Positions 17,799 through 27,625 of a stretch of DNA of 64,000 nt are shown piece by piece (within the stretch, counting starts at the first letter, position 1; each line of letters begins with the position of its first letter). The position numbers and the translations under genes were made by a program. The stretch comes from Phaeobacter sp. QD34_24 (GTDB lineage: Bacteria; Pseudomonadota; Alphaproteobacteria; Rhodobacterales; Rhodobacteraceae). The notes beneath the pieces are model-generated. The model was not told the DNA's origin. It saw only the letters and a program-made list of their open reading frames with translations, and ran no database searches. The DNA lies in NCBI RefSeq assembly GCF_028890115.1, contig NZ_JARCJD010000002.1, positions 124,001-188,000 of the forward strand, written 5' to 3'.

Positions 17799-19166
17799 TC
17801 AGACCAGGATGTCGTCGCTCAGATCCGATACGGAGACGCCACGCACCAGCAGTGTGTCAGAGCCGAAGTCGAACAGGGCGCCATCGGCTGTGTCGCTGGC
17901 CGCCGCGAGAACTGCGGATAGATCGCCGTGACCTCTGATCTTGATCGTGTCGAGGCCGTCGTCGAAATCGCGGATCGTGTCGTTTCCGAAGGTATTGGCA
18001 AAGACAAAGGTGTCAGTGCTGCGCCCTCCGTAGAGAACATCATTGCCAGCCTGGCCGTTCAGCACATCGTTGCCGCCGCCACCCGCCAGCGTATCGTTGC
18101 CAGCGCCGCCGAACAGGCGGTCACGCTGGACGCCGCCAGAGAGGGTGTCTGCACCCGCGCCGCCACGCAACTGATCCCGGCCACTATCTCCTACCAGGCT
18201 GTCGCGCCCGCCCTCTCCATAGAGCCGATCCCGTCCACTGCCCCCGACCAGATGATCGCCGCCTCGACCGCCGTAAACCGTGTCGTTGCCGATGTTTCCG
18301 TAGAGGTAATTGTTATCCGTGTTGCCGGTGATGCGGTCATTGCCCACGCCTGCGCGGACGTCTTCAATCACCGTGCCAAAGGTGATCACCACGTCACTTT
18401 CGGCGTCAATGCTGGAGAAGCTGCCTTGTCGCAGGTCGATGACAACATCGCTCGTGCGGTCGGCGACACTGATCATGTCCTGGCCGCCGCTGTCCCAGAT
18501 TGCATCCACCGTTGCGGTGCGCGAACCGGTGTAGGTGGTGTCACCGGCGTTAAACGCCGCAGAGCCCCAGATATCCTGCAGGGCCAGGACATCAAACAGC
18601 ATCATCGCGTCGCTGTCCTGCCCGTTGTTGGGGTTCGCGGTGTAGGACATGACCGAGTAGAGGTTGCTGTCATATTCCGAGGGCAGGTCGCTGTCGTCAT
18701 CGAATGTGTGCCGGAGCCCCATCGCATGGCCCATCTCGTGCAAGAGAAGGTTCATGTATTGATCTGCGGACAGGTCCAGTGTCTCATCAAAGACCACATA
18801 GCCATCCCACTGGGTGATGGTCGTCCCGGAGTAGCGAACGCTGTAGCCGCCATATCCGGTGGTGCTGCCGGGCAGCGTGACCGCGCCGACATTGATGTCC
18901 GGATCGCTTTGTCCGCTGACTTCGATGAATTCGACGTTCAGAAAGGTTTCGATATGGGCGAGCGCCGCCTCGAAATTGGCCTGTTCGGCTACCGTGAAAT
19001 CCCGCCATCCGCTGTAGGTGACGCCAGTCGGCAAATCCTCGGGCGCCTGCGTTCCGGCATATTGGTAGGTGATTTCCATCCGGGGCGACGAGCTGAGATT
19101 GACAGGATCGCTCTGATAGAAGCGGTCGAACTGCATGGCGCGGATGATTTCCGATGGGCTCAACAT
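17799..19166 (-). CDS. Serralysin-like M10 zinc metalloprotease with RTX repeats
   Basis: A 455-residue secreted protease. The zinc site HEMGHAMGLRH occupies residues 143-153 (HExxHxxGxxH) and the Met-turn SVMSY residues 171-175, as in serralysins and the metzincin clan. From about residue 260 to 400 runs a block of calcium-binding GGxGxD nonapeptides (for example GGAGNDTLAGGGGNDVLNG). A C-terminal segment ends SDLSDDILV, resembling the uncleaved type I secretion signal. There is no N-terminal Sec signal. It would be exported through an ABC/MFP/TolC system, none of which is encoded here. The ATG has GGGG upstream. It is divergent from pccB across a 257-bp region. Confidence 0.92.
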   Translation of the reverse strand: MLSPSEIIRAMQFDRFYQSDPVNLSSSPRMEITYQYAGTQAPEDLPTGVTYSGWRDFTVAEQANFEAALAHIETFLNVEFIEVSGQSDPDINVGAVTLPGSTTGYGGYSVRYSGTTITQWDGYVVFDETLDLSADQYMNLLLHEMGHAMGLRHTFDDDSDLPSEYDSNLYSVMSYTANPNNGQDSDAMMLFDVLALQDIWGSAAFNAGDTTYTGSRTATVDAIWDSGGQDMISVADRTSDVVIDLRQGSFSSIDAESDVVITFGTVIEDVRAGVGNDRITGNTDNNYLYGNIGNDTVYGGRGGDHLVGGSGRDRLYGEGGRDSLVGDSGRDQLRGGAGADTLSGGVQRDRLFGGAGNDTLAGGGGNDVLNGQAGNDVLYGGRSTDTFVFANTFGNDTIRDFDDGLDTIKIRGHGDLSAVLAAASDTADGALFDFGSDTLLVRGVSVSDLSDDILV

Positions 19167-19291
19167 CTGGGTACGGTCCCCTTCAAGAACGAATTATGGT
19201 CACAATGACTGTGATGATAGACCTCGTCGGCCCGGCAAGAAAGCAAAAGTCACACGGGCTTCGGCGGGAAACAGCCGTTTGAAGCCGGGGA

Positions 19292-19359
19292 TTTGTGAGG
19301 GGTTTGCGAAGTTTTCAAATTTTCAGGTGGTGTATGCAAACACTTTGCAAATTTGCGAC
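19292..19359 (+). promoter_or_regulatory. Putative PccR binding sites upstream of pccB
   Basis: A cluster of TTTGCAAA-like half-sites: TTTGTGAG (19292), TTTGCGAA (19303), TTTTCAAA (19312), TATGCAAA (19333), perfect TTTGCAAA (19344-19351) and TTTGCGAC (19352). Two pairs have an 11-bp start-to-start distance. They lie upstream of the likely -35, an activator position, and resemble the motif reported for R. sphaeroides PccR. Confidence 0.65.
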
Positions 19360-19366
19360 AAAGGGC

Positions 19367-19395
19367 TTTGGTCCGGATCTGCGGCAGGGTATGAT
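19367..19395 (+). promoter_or_regulatory. Candidate pccB promoter
   Basis: TATGAT at 19390-19395 is a good -10. Seventeen bp upstream is TTTGGT (19367-19372), a poor -35, as expected for an activated promoter. It sits just downstream of the TTTGCAAA cluster and 28 bp before the pccB start. Confidence 0.5.
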
Positions 19396-19423
19396 CCCCG
19401 GAAAATCATAGGGGACCTGTGCC

Positions 19424-20956
<1,533 letters not shown>

Positions 20957-20963
20957 TGCGCTG

Positions 20964-21329
20964 ATGGCATCCCGCTGGCATATCCTGCGCGAGGAGGGGG
21001 CTTTGACGCTGTGCCGTCAGTCTCCGCCCCGCTTTGACGTGGCATCTGTCACCGATCTGCCTCTGGCGGATCCGGTGCGGCTGGCGCATCAGATCCGGCA
21101 GGATATCTGGCGGGCCTTGCAGAATGTGCGCGGGTTTTCTCCGGTGGTTCGGGTTGAGCATTGCGCGGATGGCGCAAGGGTCACGGCCGGTGGACGCGTG
21201 GAGGGCGTTGTTGCGCCGGTTCTGGCAGCGCGGATTTCCGACGTGCTTGCCAACCCTGCGAACCGGCGTCGCTGGCTGCGCCATGCCACGCGTGGTCAAG
21301 CCAGGCGTGATCAAGGGGGTGAATTGTGA
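20964..21329 (+). CDS. Hypothetical protein in pcc operon (121 aa)
   Basis: A 121-residue, Arg-rich soluble protein starting 7 bp after the pccB stop, so almost certainly co-transcribed. There is no signal peptide or membrane segment. Two helical stretches can be seen (VRLAHQIRQDIWRALQNVRGFSPVVRV and the C-terminal VLAARISDVLANPANRRRWLRHA), with a short beta-like middle (VRVEHCADGARVTAGGRV). The basic C terminus could bind nucleic acid or an acidic partner. I do not recognise a named family. Confidence 0.7.
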   Translation: MASRWHILREEGALTLCRQSPPRFDVASVTDLPLADPVRLAHQIRQDIWRALQNVRGFSPVVRVEHCADGARVTAGGRVEGVVAPVLAARISDVLANPANRRRWLRHATRGQARRDQGGEL

Positions 21330-21501
21330 ACCCCCGGATTTGTTTCAATTTGTACGGAAGGCGGCCTCAGGGCGCGAGTTTTGGCAGGGCGACATCACCG
21401 CATGCGTGTGGGCTTTTGTTGCATCGCCAAATAAAGCTGCGCGGAGATATCTTTCTGCACAAATTTGTAACAACATTTGACACGAAGGGCGAATCGGCTC
21501 C

Positions 21502-22011
21502 ATGATCCGCCGCATCGGCATAAGGATAGCGCGCGCCGCGTGCGCAGCGCCTGCAGCCCCGGCAGGAGGAGCCCATTGTCTATGGGGTCGGGGCTGCGGT
21601 TATGCCGCTTCACTGTCTTTGGTTTTGCTGAATTCATCGCTTGCGGGTGGGGCTGCCGCCTCTGACGCCTCTGTCGTTCCGGTCAGCGTGCCATCGGGAC
21701 AGCCCGTGACCCTGTCCGAGATCCTGCTGGACAGCGATCCGGGCGAACTTTGGCTGCGCTTGCGGTTTGTCGCGCCGCAGATCGCCCGCAACGGCGGTAC
21801 GGCCTCGCATGAAGAGGCGGCCGCCGATATGGATCACCTCTGCAACCGTCTTGCGCTGCGCTACATGAAGGACCAGGACATCGATCCGGCGCGGATCGCG
21901 ATCTCCTTTTCCGACCGGCTGCTGCCCTTTGGGGTTCAGGACGCTGCGGCAACCCAGTTTTTCGAGGTCTACCGCCCGGAAGGCGACACCTGCATCTGGG
22001 AGGGATTCTGA
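21502..22011 (+). CDS. DUF6497-like exported protein, uncertain N terminus
   Basis: The C-terminal 115 residues (PSGQPVTLSEILLDSDPGEL, RFVAPQIAR, MKDQDIDPARIAISFSDRLL, EGDTCIWEGF) look like the DUF6497 family of Rhodobacteraceae, function unknown. A hydrophobic signal-like segment occurs at about residues 37-54. The only in-frame ATG is 21502, leaving an odd 36-residue Arg/Ala-rich prefix with a weak SD. A much better SD (AGGAGGAG, 21564-21571) precedes an out-of-frame ATG at 21582. A frameshift or non-canonical start is therefore possible. It lies between pccB and pccA on the same strand. Confidence 0.7.
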   Translation: MIRRIGIRIARAACAAPAAPAGGAHCLWGRGCGYAASLSLVLLNSSLAGGAAASDASVVPVSVPSGQPVTLSEILLDSDPGELWLRLRFVAPQIARNGGTASHEEAAADMDHLCNRLALRYMKDQDIDPARIAISFSDRLLPFGVQDAAATQFFEVYRPEGDTCIWEGF

Positions 22012-22225
22012 TGGCTCCACAAGATCTTGCGGTGCTTTCGTCAGCGCCTGCCTCGCTTGCGGCTTTGCGGTCACAAAAGGCGGAAGCTCTGTCTTTTCGA
22101 TGTGAAAACCCCTGCCTGCCGGCTATGATTGGCGCGGGCGATCAGATGGTTGCCCGTTCATTGAGGACAGGCCACACCCGGAACGGTCCGGGTGGCGGTT
22201 CAAAGGCAGTAATCAGGAGACAGAA

Positions 22226-22366
22226 ATGTCCAAGAGCATCAAACTTTTTGCGCTGGCAGGTCTGCTGGCGGCTGTGGCAGCCTGCGGCAGCAAGCAAGAA
22301 GAATTTGTCGTCGTCGAGCCCGAGCCCATTTCGGTCGAGCCGACCTACACCGGCAAATACAAGTAA
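22226..22366 (+). CDS. 46-residue lipoprotein in pcc locus
   Basis: A very short gene with a perfect SD (AGGAGA, 5-6 nt before ATG). The product starts MSKSIKLFALAGLLAAVAAC: a lipoprotein signal with lipobox VAAC (Cys20). It leaves a mature peptide of only 27 residues, rich in Glu, Val and Pro and ending YTGKYK. The Val/Glu/Pro repeat (EEFVVVEPEPISVEPTY) is not a random composition. It would be a tiny outer- or inner-membrane-anchored peptide; function unknown. The upstream 22012-22225 contains no supported gene. The next gene starts 69 bp downstream on the same strand. Confidence 0.78.
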   Translation: MSKSIKLFALAGLLAAVAACGSKQEEFVVVEPEPISVEPTYTGKYK

Positions 22367-22435
22367 CACTCTTTGGGGTCCGGCCCTGTGGCCGGCCCCA
22401 TCCGCCGCGCGCGGTGCCGGATCGGAGGCATCGCA

Positions 22436-22792
22436 ATGTTGAAACACCGTGGCTTTCCCGGGCGTCTTCCGGGCACCGATTTTCAATTCATAATCCGTCG
22501 TCCAAATCCCAAGGGGGTCACGCCGATCACCCGGCGGGAACGCTATCGTGACCGCCGTGCGCCGGACCGGCGCGCCGATGCCGCCTTCATGAAGGCGCTG
22601 TGGGAGCACTTTGGCGATCAGCCGTTTGAACGCGGCAATCTGGATGCCGGGCGCTTGAGCTGGCTGTTCGGGCGCGAAGTGGTCGCGGTCGAGGAGAATT
22701 TCGACCCCGCCGATTACGAGGCCCTGCTGGTCATCAATGTGGATCTGGCGCGCCAGTCTTTCCCCGAGGCCTTTGAGGACGAGGGATACTGA
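22436..22792 (+). CDS. Hypothetical protein in pcc locus (118 aa)
   Basis: A 118-residue soluble, Arg-rich protein. The ATG at 22436 has GGAGG 7 nt upstream and is preferred over an upstream in-frame ATG. The N-terminal third is basic (RERYRDRRAPDRRAD) and the C-terminal two thirds acidic (WLFGREVVAVEENFDPADYEALLVINVDLAR). No signal peptide, membrane segment or known motif. Position between pccB and pccA suggests a conserved accessory of propionate metabolism, but no function can be assigned. A strong terminator follows 230 bp downstream. Confidence 0.72.
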   Translation: MLKHRGFPGRLPGTDFQFIIRRPNPKGVTPITRRERYRDRRAPDRRADAAFMKALWEHFGDQPFERGNLDAGRLSWLFGREVVAVEENFDPADYEALLVINVDLARQSFPEAFEDEGY

Positions 22793-23320
22793 TGCGCGTT
22801 GCGGCCTGCCATATCACGCAAACGTGCGATGCCAACGCCCGCAGGGGGGCTGGTATCGGCATGTTTCTGCACATCGCGGGCGATGGTCAGCGGGATGCCG
22901 CGCAGGTCGGTGCTGTGGCTGCTGGCGGGGTTTTCCTTGCGGGCAAGACCTGCAAACCTTGCCCCGTGGCGCAGGCGTTCTGCGCTGCTTCGCATCTGTT
23001 CCAGTCCCTTGACCTGGAAAGGCAGGCCCGCGATCCCATCTGCGGCCTGCCTTCTTTTTTGCGCGGCCCGGCGCGCCCGGGCCGGAGCGCACGCCGATCA
23101 CAGGCGCGGCTGTCGGCGCCGCTGCACCTCTCATCCTCTGCAAGGAAAGCCCCGGCCGGTGCTGATCGCACCGCCCTGCGCCTTGCCACGATATTCCGAC
23201 CTGTCGCGGTCGGTTCCACCACCACACAGATGATACCGCGCTCGGGCCTGTCCCGCGGGCGGTGCATTGCATTCCGACCCAAGACAGACCGAGGGTCCAC
23301 CAGAGCACAAGGGACTGCCA
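22793..23320. other. Gene-poor interval before pccA
   Basis: A 528-bp interval. A plus-strand frame opens at 22792 (ATG overlapping the previous stop, tgATG) and encodes a Cys-containing peptide (GKTCKPCPVAQAFC) before running through a strong terminator hairpin at 23019-23059. Another open frame exists on the minus strand over the same bases. Neither has an SD of its own, so neither is annotated as a gene. Downstream of the terminator, 23060-23320 is GC-rich and should hold the pccA promoter; no clear element was seen. Confidence 0.6.
23019..23060 (+). terminator. Intrinsic terminator between pccB cluster and pccA
   Basis: Stem AAGGCAGGCC (23019-23028, plus a bulged extension CGC) with GCGGCCTGCCTT (23042-23053), followed by CTTTTTT. 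It ends transcripts from the pccB side, so pccA is likely to have its own promoter or depend on read-through. Confidence 0.88.
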
Positions 23321-25366
23321 ATGTTTGATAAGATCCTGATCGCCAACCGGGGCGAGATCGCCTGCCGTGTCATCAAGACCGCGCGCAAGATGGGCATCAA
23401 GACCGTTGCCATCTATTCGGATGCGGACAAGCAGGCGCTGCATGTCCAGATGGCGGATGAAGCCGTGCACATCGGCCCGCCGCCCGCCAACCAGTCCTAT
23501 ATCGTGATCGACAAGGTTATGGATGCCATCCGTCAAAGCGGCGCGCAGGCGGTGCATCCGGGCTATGGCTTCCTGTCGGAAAACGCCAAATTTGCCGAGG
23601 CGCTGGCCGCCGAGGGTGTCGCCTTTGTCGGCCCCCCCGTTGGCGCCATCGAAAGCATGGGGGACAAGATCACCTCCAAGAAGATCGCCCAGGATGCCCA
23701 GGTCAGCACGGTGCCCGGCTATATGGGCCTCATCGAGGACGCCGACGAGGCGGTGAAGATCTCCAACGAGATCGGCTACCCGGTGATGATCAAGGCCTCC
23801 GCCGGCGGTGGCGGCAAGGGCATGCGGATCGCCTGGAACGATGAAGAGGCCCGCGAAGGCTTCCAGTCCTCCAAGAACGAGGCGGCAAACTCTTTCGGGG
23901 ATGACCGGATCTTCATCGAGAAATTCGTGACGCAACCCCGCCACATCGAGATCCAGGTCCTGTGCGATACCCATGGCAACGGCATCTACCTGGGCGAGCG
24001 GGAATGCTCGATCCAGCGCCGCAACCAGAAAGTGGTCGAAGAGGCGCCGTCGCCCTTCCTTGATGAAGCCACCCGCAAGGCGATGGGCGAGCAGGCCGTC
24101 GCGCTGGCCAAGGCCGTGGGCTATGCCTCTGCCGGTACCGTGGAATTCATCGTCGATGGCGACAAGAACTTCTACTTCCTGGAAATGAACACCCGCTTGC
24201 AGGTGGAACACCCCGTGACTGAGCTGATCACCGGCGTTGACCTGGTGGAGCAGATGATCCGGGTTGCCGGCGGTGAGCCGCTGTCGATCACCCAGGACGA
24301 TGTGAAACTCACCGGCTGGGCGATCGAGAACCGTCTCTATGCCGAAGATCCCTATCGTAACTTCCTGCCCTCGATCGGCCGTCTGACCCGCTATCGCCCG
24401 CCGGCAGAGCAGGCCTCCGGCCCGCTCTTGGAAAACGGCAAATGGCAGGGGGATGCGCCCGAGGGCGTGGTTGCGGTGCGCAACGATACCGGCGTCTACG
24501 AGGGCGGCGAGATCTCGATGTATTACGACCCGATGATCGCCAAGCTCTGCACCTGGGCGCCCACCCGCGAGGCAGCAATCGCCGCCATGCGCGATGCGCT
24601 GGACGGGTTCGAAGTGGAAGGCATCGGTCACAACCTGCCGTTCCTGTCGGCGGTGATGGATCATCCGAAATTCGTCAGCGGTGACATGACTACGGCCTTC
24701 ATCGCCGAAGAATACCCTGAAGGCTTCGAAGGCGTGGAGCTGCCCGAAGGGGAGCTGCGCCGTATCGCGGCTGCGACTGCTGCCATGCACCGGGTCGCCG
24801 AAATCCGCCGCACCCGCGTGTCGGGCCGTATGGGCAACCACGAGCGCAAGGTCGGCACCGATTGGGTTGTAACCCTGCAGGGGCAGTCCTTCGACGTTGA
24901 GATCGACGCCGATCATGATGGTTCCACCGTGCGGTTCGCCGACGGAACCTCGATCCGGGTGGCATCTGACTGGACGCCGGGCGATCAGCTGGCGCGGGTG
25001 TCCACCGATGGCGACATGCTGGTTCTGAAAGTGGGCAAGATCTCGGGCGGCTTCCGCATCCGCAGCCGTGGCGCCGATCTGAAGGTGCATGTGCGCACCC
25101 CCCGTCAGGCGGAACTCGCCCGTCTGATGCCGGAGAAACTTCCGCCGGACACTTCGAAACTGCTGCTCTGCCCGATGCCGGGTCTGATCGTGAAGGTCGA
25201 TGTGGAAGTCGGTCAGGAAGTCCAGGAAGGTCAGGCGCTCTGCACCGTCGAGGCGATGAAGATGGAGAATATCCTGCGCGCCGAGAAGAAGGGTGTGGTT
25301 TCCAAGATCAACGCCAGCGCGGGCGACAGCCTGGCGGTGGACGATGTGATCATGGAGTTCGAATAA
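23321..25366 (+). CDS. pccA: Propionyl-CoA carboxylase alpha subunit (biotin carboxylase + BCCP)
   Basis: A 681-residue biotin-dependent subunit. The biotin carboxylase domain spans about residues 1-445: KILIANRGEIACR at the start, the ATP-grasp Gly-rich loop KASAGGGGKGMR, and EMNTRLQVEHPVTE near 290. The BT domain is in the middle and the biotinyl domain at the end, with EAMKMEN and the biotinylated Lys647. The start is fixed by MFDKILIANRG and GGGA upstream; the frame stays open 54 nt earlier. It partners with pccB in an alpha6beta6 enzyme forming methylmalonyl-CoA. Confidence 0.96.
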   Translation: MFDKILIANRGEIACRVIKTARKMGIKTVAIYSDADKQALHVQMADEAVHIGPPPANQSYIVIDKVMDAIRQSGAQAVHPGYGFLSENAKFAEALAAEGVAFVGPPVGAIESMGDKITSKKIAQDAQVSTVPGYMGLIEDADEAVKISNEIGYPVMIKASAGGGGKGMRIAWNDEEAREGFQSSKNEAANSFGDDRIFIEKFVTQPRHIEIQVLCDTHGNGIYLGERECSIQRRNQKVVEEAPSPFLDEATRKAMGEQAVALAKAVGYASAGTVEFIVDGDKNFYFLEMNTRLQVEHPVTELITGVDLVEQMIRVAGGEPLSITQDDVKLTGWAIENRLYAEDPYRNFLPSIGRLTRYRPPAEQASGPLLENGKWQGDAPEGVVAVRNDTGVYEGGEISMYYDPMIAKLCTWAPTREAAIAAMRDALDGFEVEGIGHNLPFLSAVMDHPKFVSGDMTTAFIAEEYPEGFEGVELPEGELRRIAAATAAMHRVAEIRRTRVSGRMGNHERKVGTDWVVTLQGQSFDVEIDADHDGSTVRFADGTSIRVASDWTPGDQLARVSTDGDMLVLKVGKISGGFRIRSRGADLKVHVRTPRQAELARLMPEKLPPDTSKLLLCPMPGLIVKVDVEVGQEVQEGQALCTVEAMKMENILRAEKKGVVSKINASAGDSLAVDDVIMEFE

Positions 25367-25557
25367 GATGCACCACGGGGCAGCTTTCCAGATGGGGCCA
25401 TGCGCCTCTGTCCGGGCCGGGGGCGGGCGGATGCCTGTCTCCGGGGCTGCCCCGACCATCGCGTCCGGTCTAATGACCGTCACGTGCACCAATTCTTCAG
25501 GAGTGGATGTCAGACTGCCCCGGTGTGATCGGTATCAAGGGGTTCTGGAGGCACCAA

Positions 25558-26058
25558 ATGCGGCGTATGACTTTGGCTCTGATGGCGGGCCTGTTTCTCT
25601 TGTCGGCCTGCGCGCTGGACGAGGAGGAAGAGGTGCGCGCGATGGTCTCGCCTTGGGTGCAACTGGGCGATACCTATTTCTTCGAATCTTCCTCGACCTG
25701 TACGGCGGCGGTGTTTCACACGGCAAGCCCGCGGATCAGTTCGCTGGTGTCCAAGGCGCGATCGGTGTCGACTGGCATGAAGATGCTCTCCGAAGGCAAG
25801 CCGGTCTCCTTCGACGTGGGCGGCAAGACACCCAATATGCTGACCGAAGAGATCATGTCGCGCGACCTGCCGCAGGGGATCAGCGTGCTGAACTCCGGGC
25901 TGGCGGGTGCCAATTGCATGTCCGAACTGGTCAAGTCGATCTACTATCAGGCGATCATGAACCCGCAGTCGCGGCTGATCTTCGTGCCCGACGGGGATGC
26001 GATGATCGTGGTGGACCGGCAGGCGGGCGCCCTGATCTACGTGCGCGGCAACGGCTAA
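25558..26058 (+). CDS. Predicted lipoprotein downstream of pccA
   Basis: A 166-residue protein with GGAGG 5 nt upstream of ATG 25558; an earlier in-frame ATG at 25507 is rejected because it places 17 residues before the signal. The signal ends with lipobox LSAC (Cys18). The mature protein starts with an acidic patch (ALDEEEEVRAM) and has a central domain with two cysteines (SSSTCTAAVF, GANCMSEL) that could form a disulfide. The sequence is not assignable to a named family. It lies 191 bp after pccA and convergent with the DUF4174 gene. Confidence 0.8.
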   Translation: MRRMTLALMAGLFLLSACALDEEEEVRAMVSPWVQLGDTYFFESSSTCTAAVFHTASPRISSLVSKARSVSTGMKMLSEGKPVSFDVGGKTPNMLTEEIMSRDLPQGISVLNSGLAGANCMSELVKSIYYQAIMNPQSRLIFVPDGDAMIVVDRQAGALIYVRGNG

Positions 26059-26062
26059 CCCG

Positions 26063-26506
26063 TCAGCTGCCGCGACGTTCTTCTACTTCGCGCAGGCGGG
26101 ACGGAAACTTGTCGATGGTGCGGCTCAGCTCGCGCACCGACCAGGGATGCGGTTTGCGCAGTTTCACACCACCATCCTTGCCCACCAGCACCAGCATGAA
26201 TCCCCTGGGGCGCAGCTTCTTGCGCAATTCGGAGTTTTTGCCCGGATCGGTGTCGGTCAGAACCACTACATCCCGCTCCAACAGATCCTCGGCGCCTTTT
26301 TCCAGCCGCTGCAACTGGTCCTGGAACCGCGGGTCTTCGGCGCTGTCGGCAAAGACCACCACCGGCCTGTTGTGCCACAGGAACGCGCTGAGATCGCCTT
26401 CATATTCCGGCAGGATCCAGGCCGGGGCATCCGGCTGCGCTGTGTCTTCGGCCAGGACGGCTGTGGGCAGAAAAGCTGTCAGAACAAGGGCTAGGATGGG
26501 TTTCAT
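26063..26506 (-). CDS. Secreted DUF4174 domain protein
   Basis: A 147-residue exported protein. GGAGGAG lies directly upstream of the ATG at 26506 and the first 20 residues (MKPILALVLTAFLPTAVLAE) form a Sec signal peptide. The mature part has a thioredoxin-like alpha/beta layout (RPVVVFADSAEDPRFQDQL, VVVLTDTDPG, FMLVLVGKDGGVKLRK and a final helix) matching DUF4174, a family without known activity. There is no CxxC, so it is not a simple thiol oxidoreductase. Convergent with the preceding lipoprotein gene. Confidence 0.87.
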   Translation of the reverse strand: MKPILALVLTAFLPTAVLAEDTAQPDAPAWILPEYEGDLSAFLWHNRPVVVFADSAEDPRFQDQLQRLEKGAEDLLERDVVVLTDTDPGKNSELRKKLRPRGFMLVLVGKDGGVKLRKPHPWSVRELSRTIDKFPSRLREVEERRGS

Positions 26507-26686
26507 GGCTCCTCCTGTTGCCGACAATATATGCCGCGCCTTGGCGAATGCGATGGTCGATTGCATGGGGCGGGAAAAAAATTCAACTCGCATTAACCGC
26601 TTTGAGAGGGTGTGCTGCGCATGATCACGCCGTCTTCCTCTCACCGTCCGCAAAAAGGCGGGCCTGTCCAAAGGACTGGAAAAGCG

Positions 26687-27625
26687 ATGCAAGTGATTGT
26701 TCATCTGGGTGCCCACCGGTGCGCCACAACTTCGTTTCAGGATTATCTGCGCTTCAATGCCGCCCCGCTGGCCGAGCAGGGCCTGGTGGCCTGGGGGCCG
26801 GATCGCACCCGCGAGGGGCTGTTTCACGGTATCCTGCCCAATCCGTCGGTGATCGGGGCTGCCAAGGGTGCCAAACGGGCGCGCGGGCGACTGAAGATGC
26901 GCCTGGACGAGGCCCGGCAGGCGGGCACGCAACAGTTGCTGATCAGCGACGAGAACATGATGGGCAGCATCCGCGAGAACCTGCGCCTGGCCGACCTATA
27001 CTGCGGTGTGGGCGAACGGCTGGCACGTTTTCACGAGGCCTTTGACGGGAACATCTCGGTTCTGGCGGTCAACCTGCGCAGCCTGGAAAGCTATTGGACC
27101 TCGGCACTGACCTATGCGGTGGCGCGCGGCCACCGGGTGCCGGTCGCAGGGCAACTGGACCGGCTGCTGCACAGCACGCGCAGCTGGCGGGATGTGCTGA
27201 CGGATATCGCCTGTTCCATGCCGGAGGTCGAGATCCGCGTGCTGCCGTTCGAGACCTTCGGCGGGCGGCCCGAGTTGCAGTTGGAACTGCTGACCGGCTG
27301 CAAGGGGCCGCGTGAGAATGCGCGTATGCGCCATGCCGCTTCGCCGCGGCTGGAAGAGCTGCGCCGCACGATGCCGACCTCTGCCGCCCTTGCCCTGCCG
27401 CAGGGCGAAGGACGCTGGCGGCCGCTGGACGAGGTGCAAAGTGCCGCCCTGCGTGAACGCTATGCGGACGATTTGATGTGGCTGGCTGCGGGCGCCGACG
27501 GGCTGTCGCAGATCCAGCTGATGTATGACCCAGACAAACAGGTGGCGGGACAGAACCTGCCCCAGAACGACTTGACGAGAGGAAGACCCCATGACGAAGA
27601 CAGACGATTGGCGGGCTCTGGCTGA
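26687..27625 (+). CDS. Sulfotransferase-like protein overlapping methylmalonyl-CoA mutase gene
   Basis: A 312-residue soluble protein. The chosen ATG gives [21 protein letters not shown], which resembles the PAPS-binding loop of sulfotransferases (G-x-x-K/R-x-G/A-T-T) at residues 8-15, though the canonical Lys is replaced. [10 protein letters not shown] and an ARFHEAFDG region follow; the rest is weakly conserved. Roseobacters carry several such uncharacterised proteins. Its last 35 nt overlap the start of the mutase gene in another frame, so the two are probably translationally coupled. Whether it transfers sulfate is unknown. Confidence 0.72.
   Translation: MQVIVHLGAHRCATTSFQDYLRFNAAPLAEQGLVAWGPDRTREGLFHGILPNPSVIGAAKGAKRARGRLKMRLDEARQAGTQQLLISDENMMGSIRENLRLADLYCGVGERLARFHEAFDGNISVLAVNLRSLESYWTSALTYAVARGHRVPVAGQLDRLLHSTRSWRDVLTDIACSMPEVEIRVLPFETFGGRPELQLELLTGCKGPRENARMRHAASPRLEELRRTMPTSAALALPQGEGRWRPLDEVQSAALRERYADDLMWLAAGADGLSQIQLMYDPDKQVAGQNLPQNDLTRGRPHDEDRRLAGSG

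Noticed and set aside
18020-18360. Repetitive DNA suggestive of a tandem repeat or CRISPR
   Set aside because: Explained by degenerate codons for RTX nonapeptides of the M10 protease; no identical repeat-spacer structure.
22011-22442. Open frame starting at the DUF6497-like stop
   Set aside because: Ser/Pro/Ala-rich translation without SD; overlaps the better supported 46-aa lipoprotein in another frame.
22814-25492. A very long minus-strand open frame (892 codons) opposite pccA
   Set aside because: It is a by-product of GC-rich codon use in pccA: His/Arg/Gly/Asp-rich translation, no SD, and no recognisable motif. pccA explains the plus strand completely.
26687-26760. Confident annotation of the 312-aa protein as a sulfotransferase
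   Set aside because: The PAPS loop is degenerate and no second motif could be identified, so only a sulfotransferase-like label is used.
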